DNA of 64,000 nucleotides from Candidatus Heimdallarchaeota archaeon (GCA_019057815.1 JAHLWR010000020.1:1-64000); one strand, 5' to 3'. Shown: positions 42,869 through 52,902, counted from the stretch's first letter. The notes: generated by a model from the sequence alone, not told the origin. Numbers and translations are program-made.

Positions 42869-44236
42869 GTGACAAAAACGACTGAAGAAAAATACACAAA
42901 GGAAGAAATGTTAGCAAAAGCTAGCAAACCAGCCGAAGAGGCTTTAAAATTACACCCTTATTATAAGGGTAAAATTCAAATTGTTCCCAAATGCAGTATT
43001 TGGGATTTTGATGCATTTGCTGTGTGGTATACTCCAGGTGTTGCTGCCAGTTGTAGAGCAATAAAAGAAGACCCAGCAGAATCTTATAGACATACAAACA
43101 GAGCAAATACTATTGCAATAGTCTCTGATGGAACAAGAGTTCTCGGGTTAGGAGATATAGGTCCAGCAGCAGGTCAACCTGTTATGGAAGGAAAAGCACT
43201 GTTGTTCAAATATCTGGGTGGTGTTGATGCAGTACCATTGAGTATTGATACAAAAGATCCTGATGAAATAATTAAGTTTGTTAAATTAATACAACCTTCA
43301 TTCGGTGGTATAAACTTAGAAGATATATCAAAACCAAAATGTTACAAAGTCTTAGAGACATTACGTAATGATCCTAAAATTACAATTCCGGTATGGCACG
43401 ATGATGCACAAGGAACCGCTGCAATTGTAACTGCTGGAGTTCTTGGCGCTTTAAAACACGTTGGTAAGAAACTTGATGAAGTTAAGATTGCCATGCTCGG
43501 TGTAGGTGCTGCTAATACTCGAACAGCCTACGTTCTTCATGCTGCTGGTGCTCCGTTTGAGAACATAATTATGTGCGATTCCAAGGGTATTATTACCAAA
43601 GATCGTCCTGACATTATTGAGCAGAAAGATTACGACACTTTCAAGTATGATTTAGCTCAAAAGACCAACCCAGAAGGAATTACTGGTGATTTTGGTGTCG
43701 CTCTCCAAGGTGCTGATGTTCTCACTTCAGCTTCTAAATCTGAACCAGGTACAATCAAGAAAGAATGGATAACCAACATGGCAGAAGATTCTATTGTTTT
43801 CACATGTGCTAATCCTCTTCCAGAGATTTGGCCTTGGGATTCTAAAGAAGCTGGTGCAAGAGTTGTTGGAACTGGTCGAAGCGACTTTCCAAATCAAATT
43901 AATAACAGTCTTGGTTTTCCAGGTATTTTCAGAGGAACACTCGATGTTAATGCTAGTACTATTACTGATGAGATGTGTGTCGAAGCTGCTCGTGCTATTG
44001 CTGAAGTTGCAGAAAAGAGGGGTCTTAGAGATGATTTCGTTATTCCTTCAATGGATGATGTTGAAATCTTCCCCTATGTTGCGAGTAAAGTTGGCATGAA
44101 AGCTATTGAACAAGGTGTTGCTCGAATAATTATGGAAGAAGACGAATTATACAAAATTGCTAAAGAACAAATTAAATATGCTCGTGACCTCACAAAAAAC
44201 CTGATGGATACTAATTTCATCAAACCAAAAATTTAG
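42869..44236 (+). CDS. NAD(P)-dependent malic enzyme
   Basis: 455 residues starting at GTG. An ATG at 42862 is in another frame and closes after seven codons. Signatures are VWYTPGVAASCRAIKEDP, PVMEGKALLFKYLGGVDAVP, INLEDISKPKC, WHDDAQGTAAIVTAG and the nucleotide-binding IAMLGVGAANTRTAYVL. FTCANPLPEIWPW and GTGRSDFPNQINNSLGFPGI also match the family. It oxidatively decarboxylates malate to pyruvate and CO2, giving NAD(P)H. A T-rich stretch after the stop (44235-44262) may end transcription. Confidence 0.94.
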   Translation: MTKTTEEKYTKEEMLAKASKPAEEALKLHPYYKGKIQIVPKCSIWDFDAFAVWYTPGVAASCRAIKEDPAESYRHTNRANTIAIVSDGTRVLGLGDIGPAAGQPVMEGKALLFKYLGGVDAVPLSIDTKDPDEIIKFVKLIQPSFGGINLEDISKPKCYKVLETLRNDPKITIPVWHDDAQGTAAIVTAGVLGALKHVGKKLDEVKIAMLGVGAANTRTAYVLHAAGAPFENIIMCDSKGIITKDRPDIIEQKDYDTFKYDLAQKTNPEGITGDFGVALQGADVLTSASKSEPGTIKKEWITNMAEDSIVFTCANPLPEIWPWDSKEAGARVVGTGRSDFPNQINNSLGFPGIFRGTLDVNASTITDEMCVEAARAIAEVAEKRGLRDDFVIPSMDDVEIFPYVASKVGMKAIEQGVARIIMEEDELYKIAKEQIKYARDLTKNLMDTNFIKPKI

Positions 44237-44305
44237 TTTTTTTCTTTCTCTTTTTTTCTAGCTTGCAAAGACTTTATATTGTATTTTTTACTTTGTAATA
44301 TTATT

Positions 44306-46192
44306 ATGAATAATCTATCTCCGGATTCTAATTTCTATGACGTGATAGATTCGCTTCCTTTTCCAATAGTGATAATAAGAGGAGATAGATTCATTGGATC
44401 AAATAAGCTTTTTCGTAATGAAAGCGGATATTCACTGAAGGATCTTGAAACTAGAACAATTTATGATCTTATACACAAAAGTAACAAAGATATAGCAGAT
44501 GCTATAATTAGCAGTTTTCATTCAGAGGGAGATATCCCTCAAAAAATTCTTATTAATTTTATAAACAAGAATGATACAATATCTTTAAACATAGTTACTA
44601 TCCATAAAATCAAATTTTCAGGGGAAGATGCACTTCTACTAATTGGTGAAGATATTACTACAGACCCAATGAAATTTCAATCCTCCCATCTAACACAATC
44701 TCTATTTGAATCACTTTCTCATCACAGTCTAATAGGGTTCTGGGTTGATGATTTAAACAATAATACCATTTACATAAATGACCAGTTATGTGAAGATTTA
44801 GGCTATACTTATGAGGAAATCAAAAAGAGACAAGTTTCTGATTTTTTCCATACTAAATCTCAACAAGTTTATCAAGAAATGTGTAACCAAAGGAAAAATA
44901 ACAAAGTACCCACAAGTAATTATGAATTAGTTCTCCAAAATAAAAATGGAAAATCCATTCCTTACAGTGTAATCGGTTCAAATCTTTACGATACAAACAA
45001 TAAAATAATTGGATCGGTTGGAATGTTCACTAATATTGAGTCTATCAAGAAACTTTCGATTATGCAAACATTCCTGAACAAATATGTTTTACAAAAAGAA
45101 ATCAAAGATCATTTCTCCTTTTGGGATTCTGTTAGGTCAGATTCAGAAGAGATTTTCGGTGCAGAGTTTGGTCTTGTATTTCTAGATGGAAAAATCATTA
45201 CTCAAAAAGGAGATATTTACAATAATTTCAATGCCGAAGAAATGCTTGAGAAAATGACCCAAGAAAATAGAAGCGTTTGTTGTACCTGTGAAAGAGCAAT
45301 CAATTATTTTGAAGATCCAGTCTTATCTGTAATTATTTCAGTTATCAATATAGATGATCAACCTAGTGGTTTCATCATGGTTGCATCAGAAATCAATGAA
45401 CTTTTCTCTTCTAACGATTGTGATTTATTTGAAGCATTCTGCACACAGATTTCTCTCATTTTTGAACTCCATATAGTAGAGAAAGAGAGAGATAATGAAA
45501 GAGAGTTTTATTCAAGCATACTTAAATTACTGACATATGATTTTGTTAATGCAAATACCACCGTGCAGGGATATTTGGAATTATTACAGCAAAATTTATC
45601 AGGAGTAGATATTGGAAAAACCGATGAGTATCTGCAGAAGTGTATTTCCGTCGTAGAGAGAACAGAACGAATTATTCAAACTGTTTTACTACTTACAAAG
45701 ATTCAAAAAGAAGGTGGTAGCAAAAAAACGCTATTAAAACCTTTAATTGAAAATGCTATCGCTAGACAAAAGAAATATCACCATTCACGAGCAATAAACG
45801 TGAATCTAGACTGTAGATTAGAACTAAAAGTTATGGGATCAGATTTGATACAAGAGGGTATTGAAAATATCATACTAAACGCTATTCTTTATACAAATGA
45901 AAACGACGTTAAAATAGATATCATATGTCAAAATATCCTAATAAAAGATAAAAGGATGATAGAAATTCGATTTACTGATTATGGATCTGGCATACCTGAG
46001 GATATGAAACCAATATTAATGGCGAAAATAATAAAAGGAGATCAAAGATTTAAATCAAGTGTTGGACTAGGTTTGTCGATGGCTAAAGCTATATTCGAAT
46101 TCTTTGATGGAAAAGTGTGGATTGAAAATAGAGTTAAAGATGATTATACAAAAGGCACTGTAGTAATTATTCAGCTAGAAGAAGGAGATTGA
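44306..46192 (+). CDS. PAS-domain sensor histidine-kinase-like protein lacking the phospho-acceptor histidine
   Basis: 628 residues from the chosen ATG; the open frame starts nine codons earlier. Two PAS domains (about 5-115 and 135-255: FESLSHHSLIGFWVDDLNNN, YINDQLCEDLGYTYEEIKKR) precede a GAF-like domain with a CCTCERA cluster. The dimerisation helix reads LTYDFVNANTTVQGYLELL; the family form is L-x-H-D-x-x-N-x-x-x-x-x-x-GYLELL, so histidine is replaced by tyrosine. The ATPase domain looks complete: ENIILNAILYT (N box), RFTDYGSGIPED (G1) and GVGLGLSMAKAI (G2). No membrane segment is present. It may be a signalling pseudokinase or phosphorylate differently. Confidence 0.82.
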   Translation: MNNLSPDSNFYDVIDSLPFPIVIIRGDRFIGSNKLFRNESGYSLKDLETRTIYDLIHKSNKDIADAIISSFHSEGDIPQKILINFINKNDTISLNIVTIHKIKFSGEDALLLIGEDITTDPMKFQSSHLTQSLFESLSHHSLIGFWVDDLNNNTIYINDQLCEDLGYTYEEIKKRQVSDFFHTKSQQVYQEMCNQRKNNKVPTSNYELVLQNKNGKSIPYSVIGSNLYDTNNKIIGSVGMFTNIESIKKLSIMQTFLNKYVLQKEIKDHFSFWDSVRSDSEEIFGAEFGLVFLDGKIITQKGDIYNNFNAEEMLEKMTQENRSVCCTCERAINYFEDPVLSVIISVINIDDQPSGFIMVASEINELFSSNDCDLFEAFCTQISLIFELHIVEKERDNEREFYSSILKLLTYDFVNANTTVQGYLELLQQNLSGVDIGKTDEYLQKCISVVERTERIIQTVLLLTKIQKEGGSKKTLLKPLIENAIARQKKYHHSRAINVNLDCRLELKVMGSDLIQEGIENIILNAILYTNENDVKIDIICQNILIKDKRMIEIRFTDYGSGIPEDMKPILMAKIIKGDQRFKSSVGLGLSMAKAIFEFFDGKVWIENRVKDDYTKGTVVIIQLEEGD

Positions 46193-46377
46193 TAGAGCAG
46201 AATTTTTAGGGAAAAGTATTCTTCATTATTATCACTCCACCAAAGTATAATTTAATGTTTAAGTTCAGATTTTTAACAGTACTCCACGAATCTGTGGTAG
46301 CTGATCTAATTTTTCTGAACATCTATTGTTTTAGAACTTAACTTGTTTTTAAATGTGCGTAAAAGAAATATTGTTCA

Positions 46378-46752
46378 TTATTCTTCTGATAATTCTAAGT
46401 CCACAGTCTCTATTGTCATTTGTTTCATATTTATATGAGTGTCTCTGGATCCACATTTAGGGCATAAGAAATTATAAGCGAATTCTGGGTCTCCCTCTTC
46501 TGTTGGTTTTCCAGTATAATCACAGTCTATGCAAGTTATTTCAGCAGCTTTTATCTCCATAAGAAGCTCAGAATCTTTGAATTTTTCCATTTCATGTGTG
46601 ATAATTTTATAAGCTTCTTGAAGCAAATCAGGAATGATCATTTCGTAAGGACTAGCTGAAACAATTATCTTTTTTACTCTTATAACATTATATTTTTCTA
46701 CTATTTCTTCAATTTGAGTAACAATTGCAGAAGCTAGACTGTATTCATGCAT
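46378..46752 (-). CDS. hypA: HypA hydrogenase nickel-incorporation protein
   Basis: 124 residues. The N-terminus MHEYSLASAIVTQIEEIV carries the nickel-binding histidine (H2) and glutamate. The zinc site is CIDCDYTG ... FLCPKCGSRDTHI, with an insertion typical of archaeal members. It delivers nickel to NiFe hydrogenase precursors with HypB. It follows hypB by 2 bp on the same strand. No hydrogenase structural gene is in the window. Confidence 0.93.
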   Translation of the reverse strand: MHEYSLASAIVTQIEEIVEKYNVIRVKKIIVSASPYEMIIPDLLQEAYKIITHEMEKFKDSELLMEIKAAEITCIDCDYTGKPTEEGDPEFAYNFLCPKCGSRDTHINMKQMTIETVDLELSEE

Positions 46753-46754
46753 TT

Positions 46755-47417
46755 TTATTCTCTCTTTGGAATGTCTATACCAAGAGCTGTTATCAAATCA
46801 TCAATTCCTTGCTTTGTTTTTGCGCTTGTGCATATAACTTCCATGTCTGATTTAATTTTAGATGCATCTTCAACAAGTGTTTTAGAATCAAAATCTTCTC
46901 CTTCTATATCACATTTATTGATAACAGCTATCTGAGCTCCTTTGAATATAATAGGGTGTTTCTTGATAACATATTCACCCTCTGTAATACTCACCACTAC
47001 AATGTTTTTTGCTGCACCTACATCCCAAGCCGCTGGACATATTAAATTACCAACATTTTCTGTAAAAAATATATCATAATCATCAATGTTAATTTTATCA
47101 AACTCTTTCTGCATCAAACTTGCTGTCAAATGACATCCGCCACCTGTATTTATCTGAACTGTAGTAGCTCCACACTTAGCAATTCTATCTGCGTCAATGG
47201 TTGTTGCAACATCTCCATTAATGACAAATACTTTATAATAAGGTGAAAGACGCTCAGCTATTCTTTCAAGAATAAGTGTTTTTCCTGAGCCTATGGATCC
47301 CATAACATTGAAGAATCTCTTGTTCTTTGTTTTCATTTTATTTCTTATATTTTCAGCTAGTTCATCATTAACGACATAAGCCTTTTTTTTAACTGAAATT
47401 TGTTTGATTTCAACCAT
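46755..47417 (-). CDS. hypB: HypB hydrogenase maturation GTPase
   Basis: 220 residues. The P-loop is GSIGSGKTLILERIAERL. Other signatures are FVINGDVATTIDADRIAKCG, INTGGGCHLTASLMQKEFDK, FTENVGNLICPAAWDVG and VINKCDIEG. The histidine-rich nickel-storage N-terminus and the N-terminal CxxCGC site of some bacterial HypB proteins are absent. It supplies GTP-driven nickel insertion into hydrogenase together with HypA. Confidence 0.95.
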   Translation of the reverse strand: MVEIKQISVKKKAYVVNDELAENIRNKMKTKNKRFFNVMGSIGSGKTLILERIAERLSPYYKVFVINGDVATTIDADRIAKCGATTVQINTGGGCHLTASLMQKEFDKINIDDYDIFFTENVGNLICPAAWDVGAAKNIVVVSITEGEYVIKKHPIIFKGAQIAVINKCDIEGEDFDSKTLVEDASKIKSDMEVICTSAKTKQGIDDLITALGIDIPKRE

Positions 47418-47531
47418 TATAGTCAGAAGCAGTGAAAAAGTAGAAATTAAAAAGTCATCGCTAGGACATCAATAAACTTTATTACCTTTAATATGATAAT
47501 AGTTTTAGTAATCGTTAATAGAGGAAAAAAG

Positions 47532-49346
47532 ATGAAATTCAATTTTATGAAAAAAAAGAGAGCTATATCTCCTGTTGTAGCAACTGTGCTTCTAATAAGT
47601 TTGGTTGTTGCCGCTTCAGCAATAGTTTTCACATTAGTTGTTCCGATGCTCAAGGGTTCGTCAGATATTGAAATACTTTCAACACAATGGTTTGATACTG
47701 ATGGTGATTCTGTTGCAGATATTGTATATATAACAGTACAAAATAGTGGAACAGCGGAGGCTATAATAACAGGTGTTAATATAACTCTATTAAACGATAT
47801 TCATAATACTACCTTAACACTACAGAATGTTGATATAGAACAAGATATTCCATATACTGTTAGTATAAGTGCGAGAGCAGACTTAATAGTAAGATTTAAT
47901 TCTACTGATGATATATCCTATGGGAGTAACGTTTTTCGAGTATCTCTAACTTTTGGAGATAATAACGTTGCATTTGCAAGTGAAAATTTGAAGCACACAG
48001 ATCTAATTGAGGATCTTTCGTTAACAGTGATTAACCCAATAAATAATTCATGGTTTAGTGGTGTAATTGACCCCCAAGTTGTTAAGACTGGTGGTTTTCT
48101 ACCTACTGCTGTCAAATACACACTTTATTATCCCAATGGTACTTCTGTCGCAGGTTATCGGGATGTACTTCATACAGTTAACATTGATACTAATGTCACA
48201 GCAATTCCTGATGATCATGGCTATATTCTTTCATTCTTTACTTCTGATGTCTTGGGTTCATTAACTAGAACAAATATTACTATCAATGTAGATAATTATT
48301 ATCCAACAGTTGCTTTACAACTGAATGGTTCGAGTTTTAATCAAAATGAAGGAATTGATATAGCTTGGACGGTCACCGGAATAGATGAAATTGCAGGAGA
48401 TTCTCCCTTAATAAGCCAAATTTTAACGCTTACAGCAACAGGATACGATGGAAAAACACTTTACTCTGATGATGGTTCTACAGCTCTAGAAGGTGTTCAA
48501 ATATCTCCATATGATTTACCTGGTTCTGAAACCTTATACTTACATGAGAATACCTATACAATTACAATTTACGTAAAGGATTCAGCTGGAAACACGAAAG
48601 CTAATGGAAAAGATTTTGATTTGGTAGATGATATCCATCCTGAAACATATTTTGTTACTCCTGCTAATAATGATACAGCCTTATCAGATATTGTCCTTTT
48701 TGAAATATATGCCAAAGACACATCAGGAATTGACACACAAACGATTTATTTAACATTTTTAAGTACAACAGGTGGAACTGATTACCCATTCACGATAAGT
48801 GATCTAAGCTGTTATTATGATGAAAATAATTTTATGTGGATAATATACTTCAGTACTTATCTGGTTGAAAATGACAATTATTATGTCAAGGTAGATGTTT
48901 TTGACACTGCAGGAAATGGAAATACAAGTAAACATTATAATGATGTTGATAATACATTTCTTGGAATTAATCATATAATTGCAGATGAAATAGATGGTCC
49001 AGGTGGTTATGCTTTACTTTCCTTTGATTTGACTAATAAAGCAAATAGCTCTATTAAAGTGATTACTATATCATTTTCATGGACTTACGATAAAATAAGC
49101 TTTATTCATACTGTTTATGACTTTACTGATACGTGGTTAGCCTCACCAGGTCCCTATAATAAAGATATAGGTTATCCTGTTAATAATGGTGATGGAATAA
49201 TTATTGAACCAGGAGATTTAAGTTATAAGAGGTTAAACATTGGATTCACTATGTCACCTGGCGGAAAAATATTTGACGCTGGTAAAATAACAGTTATGTT
49301 CAACATTGAGAACATTGGATGGGAAACACACGATATTTACATTTAA
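47532..49346 (+). CDS. Large type IV pilin-like surface protein
   Basis: 604 residues from ATG 47532, preceded by AGAGGAAAAA. The class III signal peptide is KKKRAISPVVATVLLISLVV, where prepilin peptidase would cut between the basic run and the hydrophobic segment (archaeal pilin pattern, KKxR-A-I-SPV). The following 550 residues are beta-rich with repeated Ig-like stretches such as YTITIYVKDSAGNTKANGKD and YYVKVDVFDTAGNGNTSKHY. This is far longer than ordinary pilins, so it may be a minor tip or adhesion pilin. Confidence 0.8.
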   Translation: MKFNFMKKKRAISPVVATVLLISLVVAASAIVFTLVVPMLKGSSDIEILSTQWFDTDGDSVADIVYITVQNSGTAEAIITGVNITLLNDIHNTTLTLQNVDIEQDIPYTVSISARADLIVRFNSTDDISYGSNVFRVSLTFGDNNVAFASENLKHTDLIEDLSLTVINPINNSWFSGVIDPQVVKTGGFLPTAVKYTLYYPNGTSVAGYRDVLHTVNIDTNVTAIPDDHGYILSFFTSDVLGSLTRTNITINVDNYYPTVALQLNGSSFNQNEGIDIAWTVTGIDEIAGDSPLISQILTLTATGYDGKTLYSDDGSTALEGVQISPYDLPGSETLYLHENTYTITIYVKDSAGNTKANGKDFDLVDDIHPETYFVTPANNDTALSDIVLFEIYAKDTSGIDTQTIYLTFLSTTGGTDYPFTISDLSCYYDENNFMWIIYFSTYLVENDNYYVKVDVFDTAGNGNTSKHYNDVDNTFLGINHIIADEIDGPGGYALLSFDLTNKANSSIKVITISFSWTYDKISFIHTVYDFTDTWLASPGPYNKDIGYPVNNGDGIIIEPGDLSYKRLNIGFTMSPGGKIFDAGKITVMFNIENIGWETHDIYI

Positions 49347-49453
49347 TAGACAATATCTTTTCCTTTTTTCTTTTTATAATACATTTTTATTTTACTTTCT
49401 TTCTAGTTAATAATTTCGAAAAGCTAATATTCTCCATATAATATCTAACAATA

Positions 49454-50347
49454 ATGAGTGTTATCTATGGAAAATTTCCCAACTTGAAAAAGTTTTTTCA
49501 GACTTTAGTAGAGTATATTGCTTCTTCTATGCAAGTCATATCTGTTATGCAATTTGGGGATATTGCATTAGATGATTTCTCTCCTAAATATAGTAAAATT
49601 GATGTCATAGTAATATTAGAAAAGAGTCTATGGGAAAAAGATTTTGATCTGATCGATGATATTATGTCAAAAATCCAGCAAACTTACCCTGATTATTCTA
49701 GTAATCTAAATTTATACTTTATCCCATCTCAGTTGATTGAAAATCCTCGTATATCTTATCAAGATTTCGAAGGGATGATAGTCACTTCAGATAACCAAGT
49801 CCTCATTTCAAAGTATCCATTTACAGCAACAAAAGACTTTCAAATAAGAAAATACGCTGAAACCCTATATGGCAATGATTACAAAGAAACATTTCCCATC
49901 CCCCCAACGGATTGTTTTTGGATGGATTTTGTAAAAGGGTTAGAAGAACTTGAAAAAAATGTTAAAGAATATCCATTCCAACTTTCTAATGATACATCAG
50001 ACGAAAAAGCAATAAATATATTACTTAATTTAACACAGACCATTTATTCTTTGAAGAATAATGATTTCATCGGAAAGACAAAAGGTGCATATTGGTTTGC
50101 AAACGAATATCCAAGTGATTTAGGCGATTTTATATTGGAAGTGGGATTAAGTAGACTAAGAAACACTTCAACATCAAACATTATTAGTTTAGTAGAAAAA
50201 AGTAGGGATTTCTTCTTATTTTTCATAGAAAAAGTATTCCAAATCAGAGGAATGAAAACTCCAGATTTCAAAAAAACAGTTAAGATTAGTGATTCAACCC
50301 ATGACTTCACCTTTGTTTTCATGGAAATAAGAAATCTGCTACAATGA
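49454..50347 (+). CDS. Degenerate nucleotidyltransferase-fold protein (aminoglycoside adenylyltransferase-like)
   Basis: 297 residues. The segment MQFGDIALDDFSPKYSKIDV, followed by IVILE, fits the nucleotidyltransferase pattern GS-x-x-x-G-DF-x-x-x-SDxD, but the first catalytic aspartate is lysine (SKID). The C-terminal half, ILLNLTQTIYSLKNNDFIGK followed by TKGAYWFANEYP, resembles the helical domain of ANT(3'')/DUF4111 enzymes, which carries the 'SK..A..W' motif. Catalysis by the classical route is doubtful. The ATPase gene begins 21 bp downstream, so the two are an operon. Confidence 0.6.
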   Translation: MSVIYGKFPNLKKFFQTLVEYIASSMQVISVMQFGDIALDDFSPKYSKIDVIVILEKSLWEKDFDLIDDIMSKIQQTYPDYSSNLNLYFIPSQLIENPRISYQDFEGMIVTSDNQVLISKYPFTATKDFQIRKYAETLYGNDYKETFPIPPTDCFWMDFVKGLEELEKNVKEYPFQLSNDTSDEKAINILLNLTQTIYSLKNNDFIGKTKGAYWFANEYPSDLGDFILEVGLSRLRNTSTSNIISLVEKSRDFFLFFIEKVFQIRGMKTPDFKKTVKISDSTHDFTFVFMEIRNLLQ

Positions 50348-50368
50348 AAATCAGGAAGGTGAATTTCA

Positions 50369-51727
50369 TTGAATTCCATTTACAAAAGATTCATTGAATT
50401 ATTAAAAATTGCAAATCCTAATATGTTAAGTGTGTATGAGTTTAAGAAGCAAATAGCTTTATTCGATCGAATTCTTAAAGATAAAATTGGACTTGTAATT
50501 TTAATTCCAGAAGTTGAATATTACACTGAAAATTTACTTATAATTGATCTGCTATATGATAAAATTCAAGATGAATTTGGTTGGGAAAGTGGAACAAGAT
50601 TCGCTAATTCTTTCTCCAGAGGTTATATTAGAACTCCAAGTAATCTTTGGCATATCAATATTCAAAATCCTCATTGTTTGTTACCTGAAGATATGATTAA
50701 TCTATTAGAAACAAAAAAATTGATTTTTGGAGAAGAACTGATTTTAGAAGAGGAGTTTCCTCATAATAAAGACGAGATAATTAAGATTAACGTAGGTTTA
50801 ACAAGAGATGAAGTTGAGAAAATAGCTTTAGAGTACAATCAATATACCCCTTTAGTAGATCCGAAATGCTGTTGGATGAGATTCCCTTTTACAGTTGAAC
50901 ACTCAACGTTCAGTGTAATTAGTAACGAATTAGATTTGCTTATGGAGAATAAAAAACCAGAAAAAAATATTCATTTGTATGGTCGATATGGAGGATCTGG
51001 AAAAACTCAGATAATTTACTCATTGATGAAATACTGTAGAGAACAAAATATACCTTTTGTATATAGAACAGAATTCTGGAAGGATGAAAAAGGTGAATAT
51101 TACGATATTGAAATTAATCCTGACAACAATCCCAAAAAGGTGTCTGAGTGGGTTATATCTAACGCTCCTTTCTCAAGATTTGTCCTCTTTTTAGATGAAG
51201 TTGATATTGATATTAATTCATTACAATCAAGCCTTAAAAATAGATTTAATAGTTCTAATTCAAACATTTTTATTATATCAACTAGTAAAGAGATTAGTTC
51301 TTTTACTACTGATGGGTTTCTTGTCTATGACATTGTAAAAGATTATCCTTTCGCTGATTCTCAACTAGTCTTGTTATTGAAAAAAATCATTGGCATTTCC
51401 CATATTGACAAAGGAGTTTTCTCTGATGAGATTCTGGATAAGATTGTAAACTTGACAAGACTCTGGAATCATACTTCTGTAAGAAAGACACCTACATCTG
51501 TTATTTTAACAGCTCATTTGGCTTTCATTGAAGCGATAAGGGGATACAAAGAAGGAAAGAATAAACTAGTGGTGAAATCCGAATATGTTGAGAACTGGGC
51601 TTTTTTGGGAACATCTCCTTGGTATCAAGAATATGGAATAAAACACGATGTCCATTCGGAATATTTCATTTTCGATGGAAATGAATATACGGCTGTAGAT
51701 AAAAATTATCACTTCTCGATGCCATAA
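50369..51727 (+). CDS. AAA/STAND-like ATPase with an N-terminal nucleotidyltransferase-like region
   Basis: 452 residues starting at TTG, with AGGAAGGTGA about 8 bp upstream. The P-loop is YGRYGGSGKTQIIYSLMKY (about 205-222), Walker B is FVLFLDEVDIDIN, and an IFIISTS sensor-1-like strand follows. The first 190 residues parallel the neighbour protein: KIGLVILIPE ... LLYDKIQDEF against KIDVIVILEK ... IMSKIQQTY, and PKCCWMRF against TDCFWMDF. They are likely a further-decayed copy of the same fold without catalytic aspartates. The C-terminal helical part may be a winged-helix or sensor domain. A defence or stress-switch role is only a guess. Confidence 0.65.
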   Translation: MNSIYKRFIELLKIANPNMLSVYEFKKQIALFDRILKDKIGLVILIPEVEYYTENLLIIDLLYDKIQDEFGWESGTRFANSFSRGYIRTPSNLWHINIQNPHCLLPEDMINLLETKKLIFGEELILEEEFPHNKDEIIKINVGLTRDEVEKIALEYNQYTPLVDPKCCWMRFPFTVEHSTFSVISNELDLLMENKKPEKNIHLYGRYGGSGKTQIIYSLMKYCREQNIPFVYRTEFWKDEKGEYYDIEINPDNNPKKVSEWVISNAPFSRFVLFLDEVDIDINSLQSSLKNRFNSSNSNIFIISTSKEISSFTTDGFLVYDIVKDYPFADSQLVLLLKKIIGISHIDKGVFSDEILDKIVNLTRLWNHTSVRKTPTSVILTAHLAFIEAIRGYKEGKNKLVVKSEYVENWAFLGTSPWYQEYGIKHDVHSEYFIFDGNEYTAVDKNYHFSMP

Positions 51728-51912
51728 AATACTATTGATAAGAATCGTCGTTAAAAATCTGAAAAAGCTGTACCTCTGATAATGGGTTAATATTAAAGCT
51801 TGTGAGAACTGCATATAAATTGAAAAAAACATATTTGATTATTGACTACTATTCCATATCTTTAAAAACATCCTTTCACAATTAGTTTTTAGTATAACTA
51901 AGAGGTTGAAAA

Positions 51913-52902
51913 ATGCCAGAAGTATTAGATTGGATGCTAGGTAGAGGTGACGAAATCCTTTTCCGCCATCCCAGAACTGAAATTAATTGGGGCGATACGG
52001 TAAACGTTTTGCCTAATCAAGTAGCTGTTTTCATCAAAGATTCACAGGTTTATGATGTTCTTAATCCTGGTAGACATCTCATGAAGACAAAGAACATTCC
52101 ACTACTAACGAGATTGCTCTCTGCAATTGTAGGTTATGACAAAAATCCTTTCAATTGCCAAGTCATATTCATCAATTTAGCAGATTTTCAAGCTAAATTT
52201 GGTGGTCGCAGTCAGACTCAAGAATTAGCTCCTTTGCAATTCTTTGGTGATTATTTCTATAAAATCGCTGATCCTCAGAAATTCGCTTTCCAAATTGCAG
52301 GTAATCGCAATATCTACAGCACTTCAGACTTTAACGAATTCTTTAGGAATTTCGTTGTTCAAGAATTAATCAGTCTTCTTTCTAAGAAAAGCATTGTTGA
52401 TGTTATGTCTGATTTAGATACTACTTCAAACAGTGTCGAGAAAGTGATTAAAAGCGAACTTCTTGAAATGGGTATAGAACTCAAGAATCTCAAATTTGGT
52501 GGTATTGATACTACTCCAGAATATAGAGACCGATTATTCTGGTTACGAGCTGGAGTATCAGCTGGTGAAATTCAAAAGTACGCAGGGACTGCAAAAGTTG
52601 CAGAGAAACTACCTGAAGGTGGAGCGAGTTTAGGTGCAGGTATGATTATGATGAATAATCTATTCAGCAGCCAAGGAGTAGCTCAAAAAGCTGATGATAT
52701 TAAAACATCAGGTGATGTTGAATCAGCCTTTATTAAATGTAATCAATGTAAAGGTAAATTCTCCCCAAATGCTAAATTCTGCCCTCATTGTGGTGACCCC
52801 TCTGATGATGAACTGAAAGGTGAGGCAAAATTCTGCACTAATTGTGGTGCAAAATCTCCAACAACTGCTAAATTCTGCGGAAGTTGTGGGAATCAACTCT
52901 AA
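51913..52902 (+). CDS. SPFH (band 7)-domain protein with C-terminal double zinc ribbon
   Basis: 329 residues. The N-terminus MPEVLDWMLGRGDEILFRHP and the region to about residue 215 match the 'virion core protein/YdjI-like' SPFH group: GDTVNVLPNQVAVFIKDSQV, NPGRHLMKTKNIPLL, and FGDYFYKIADPQKFAFQIAG. A glycine-rich linker leads to two zinc ribbons (CNQCKGKFSPNAKFCPHCG and CTNCGAKSPTTAKFCGSCG). SPFH proteins assemble on membranes as scaffolds. There is no transmembrane helix, so membrane contact would be peripheral. Confidence 0.85.
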   Translation: MPEVLDWMLGRGDEILFRHPRTEINWGDTVNVLPNQVAVFIKDSQVYDVLNPGRHLMKTKNIPLLTRLLSAIVGYDKNPFNCQVIFINLADFQAKFGGRSQTQELAPLQFFGDYFYKIADPQKFAFQIAGNRNIYSTSDFNEFFRNFVVQELISLLSKKSIVDVMSDLDTTSNSVEKVIKSELLEMGIELKNLKFGGIDTTPEYRDRLFWLRAGVSAGEIQKYAGTAKVAEKLPEGGASLGAGMIMMNNLFSSQGVAQKADDIKTSGDVESAFIKCNQCKGKFSPNAKFCPHCGDPSDDELKGEAKFCTNCGAKSPTTAKFCGSCGNQL

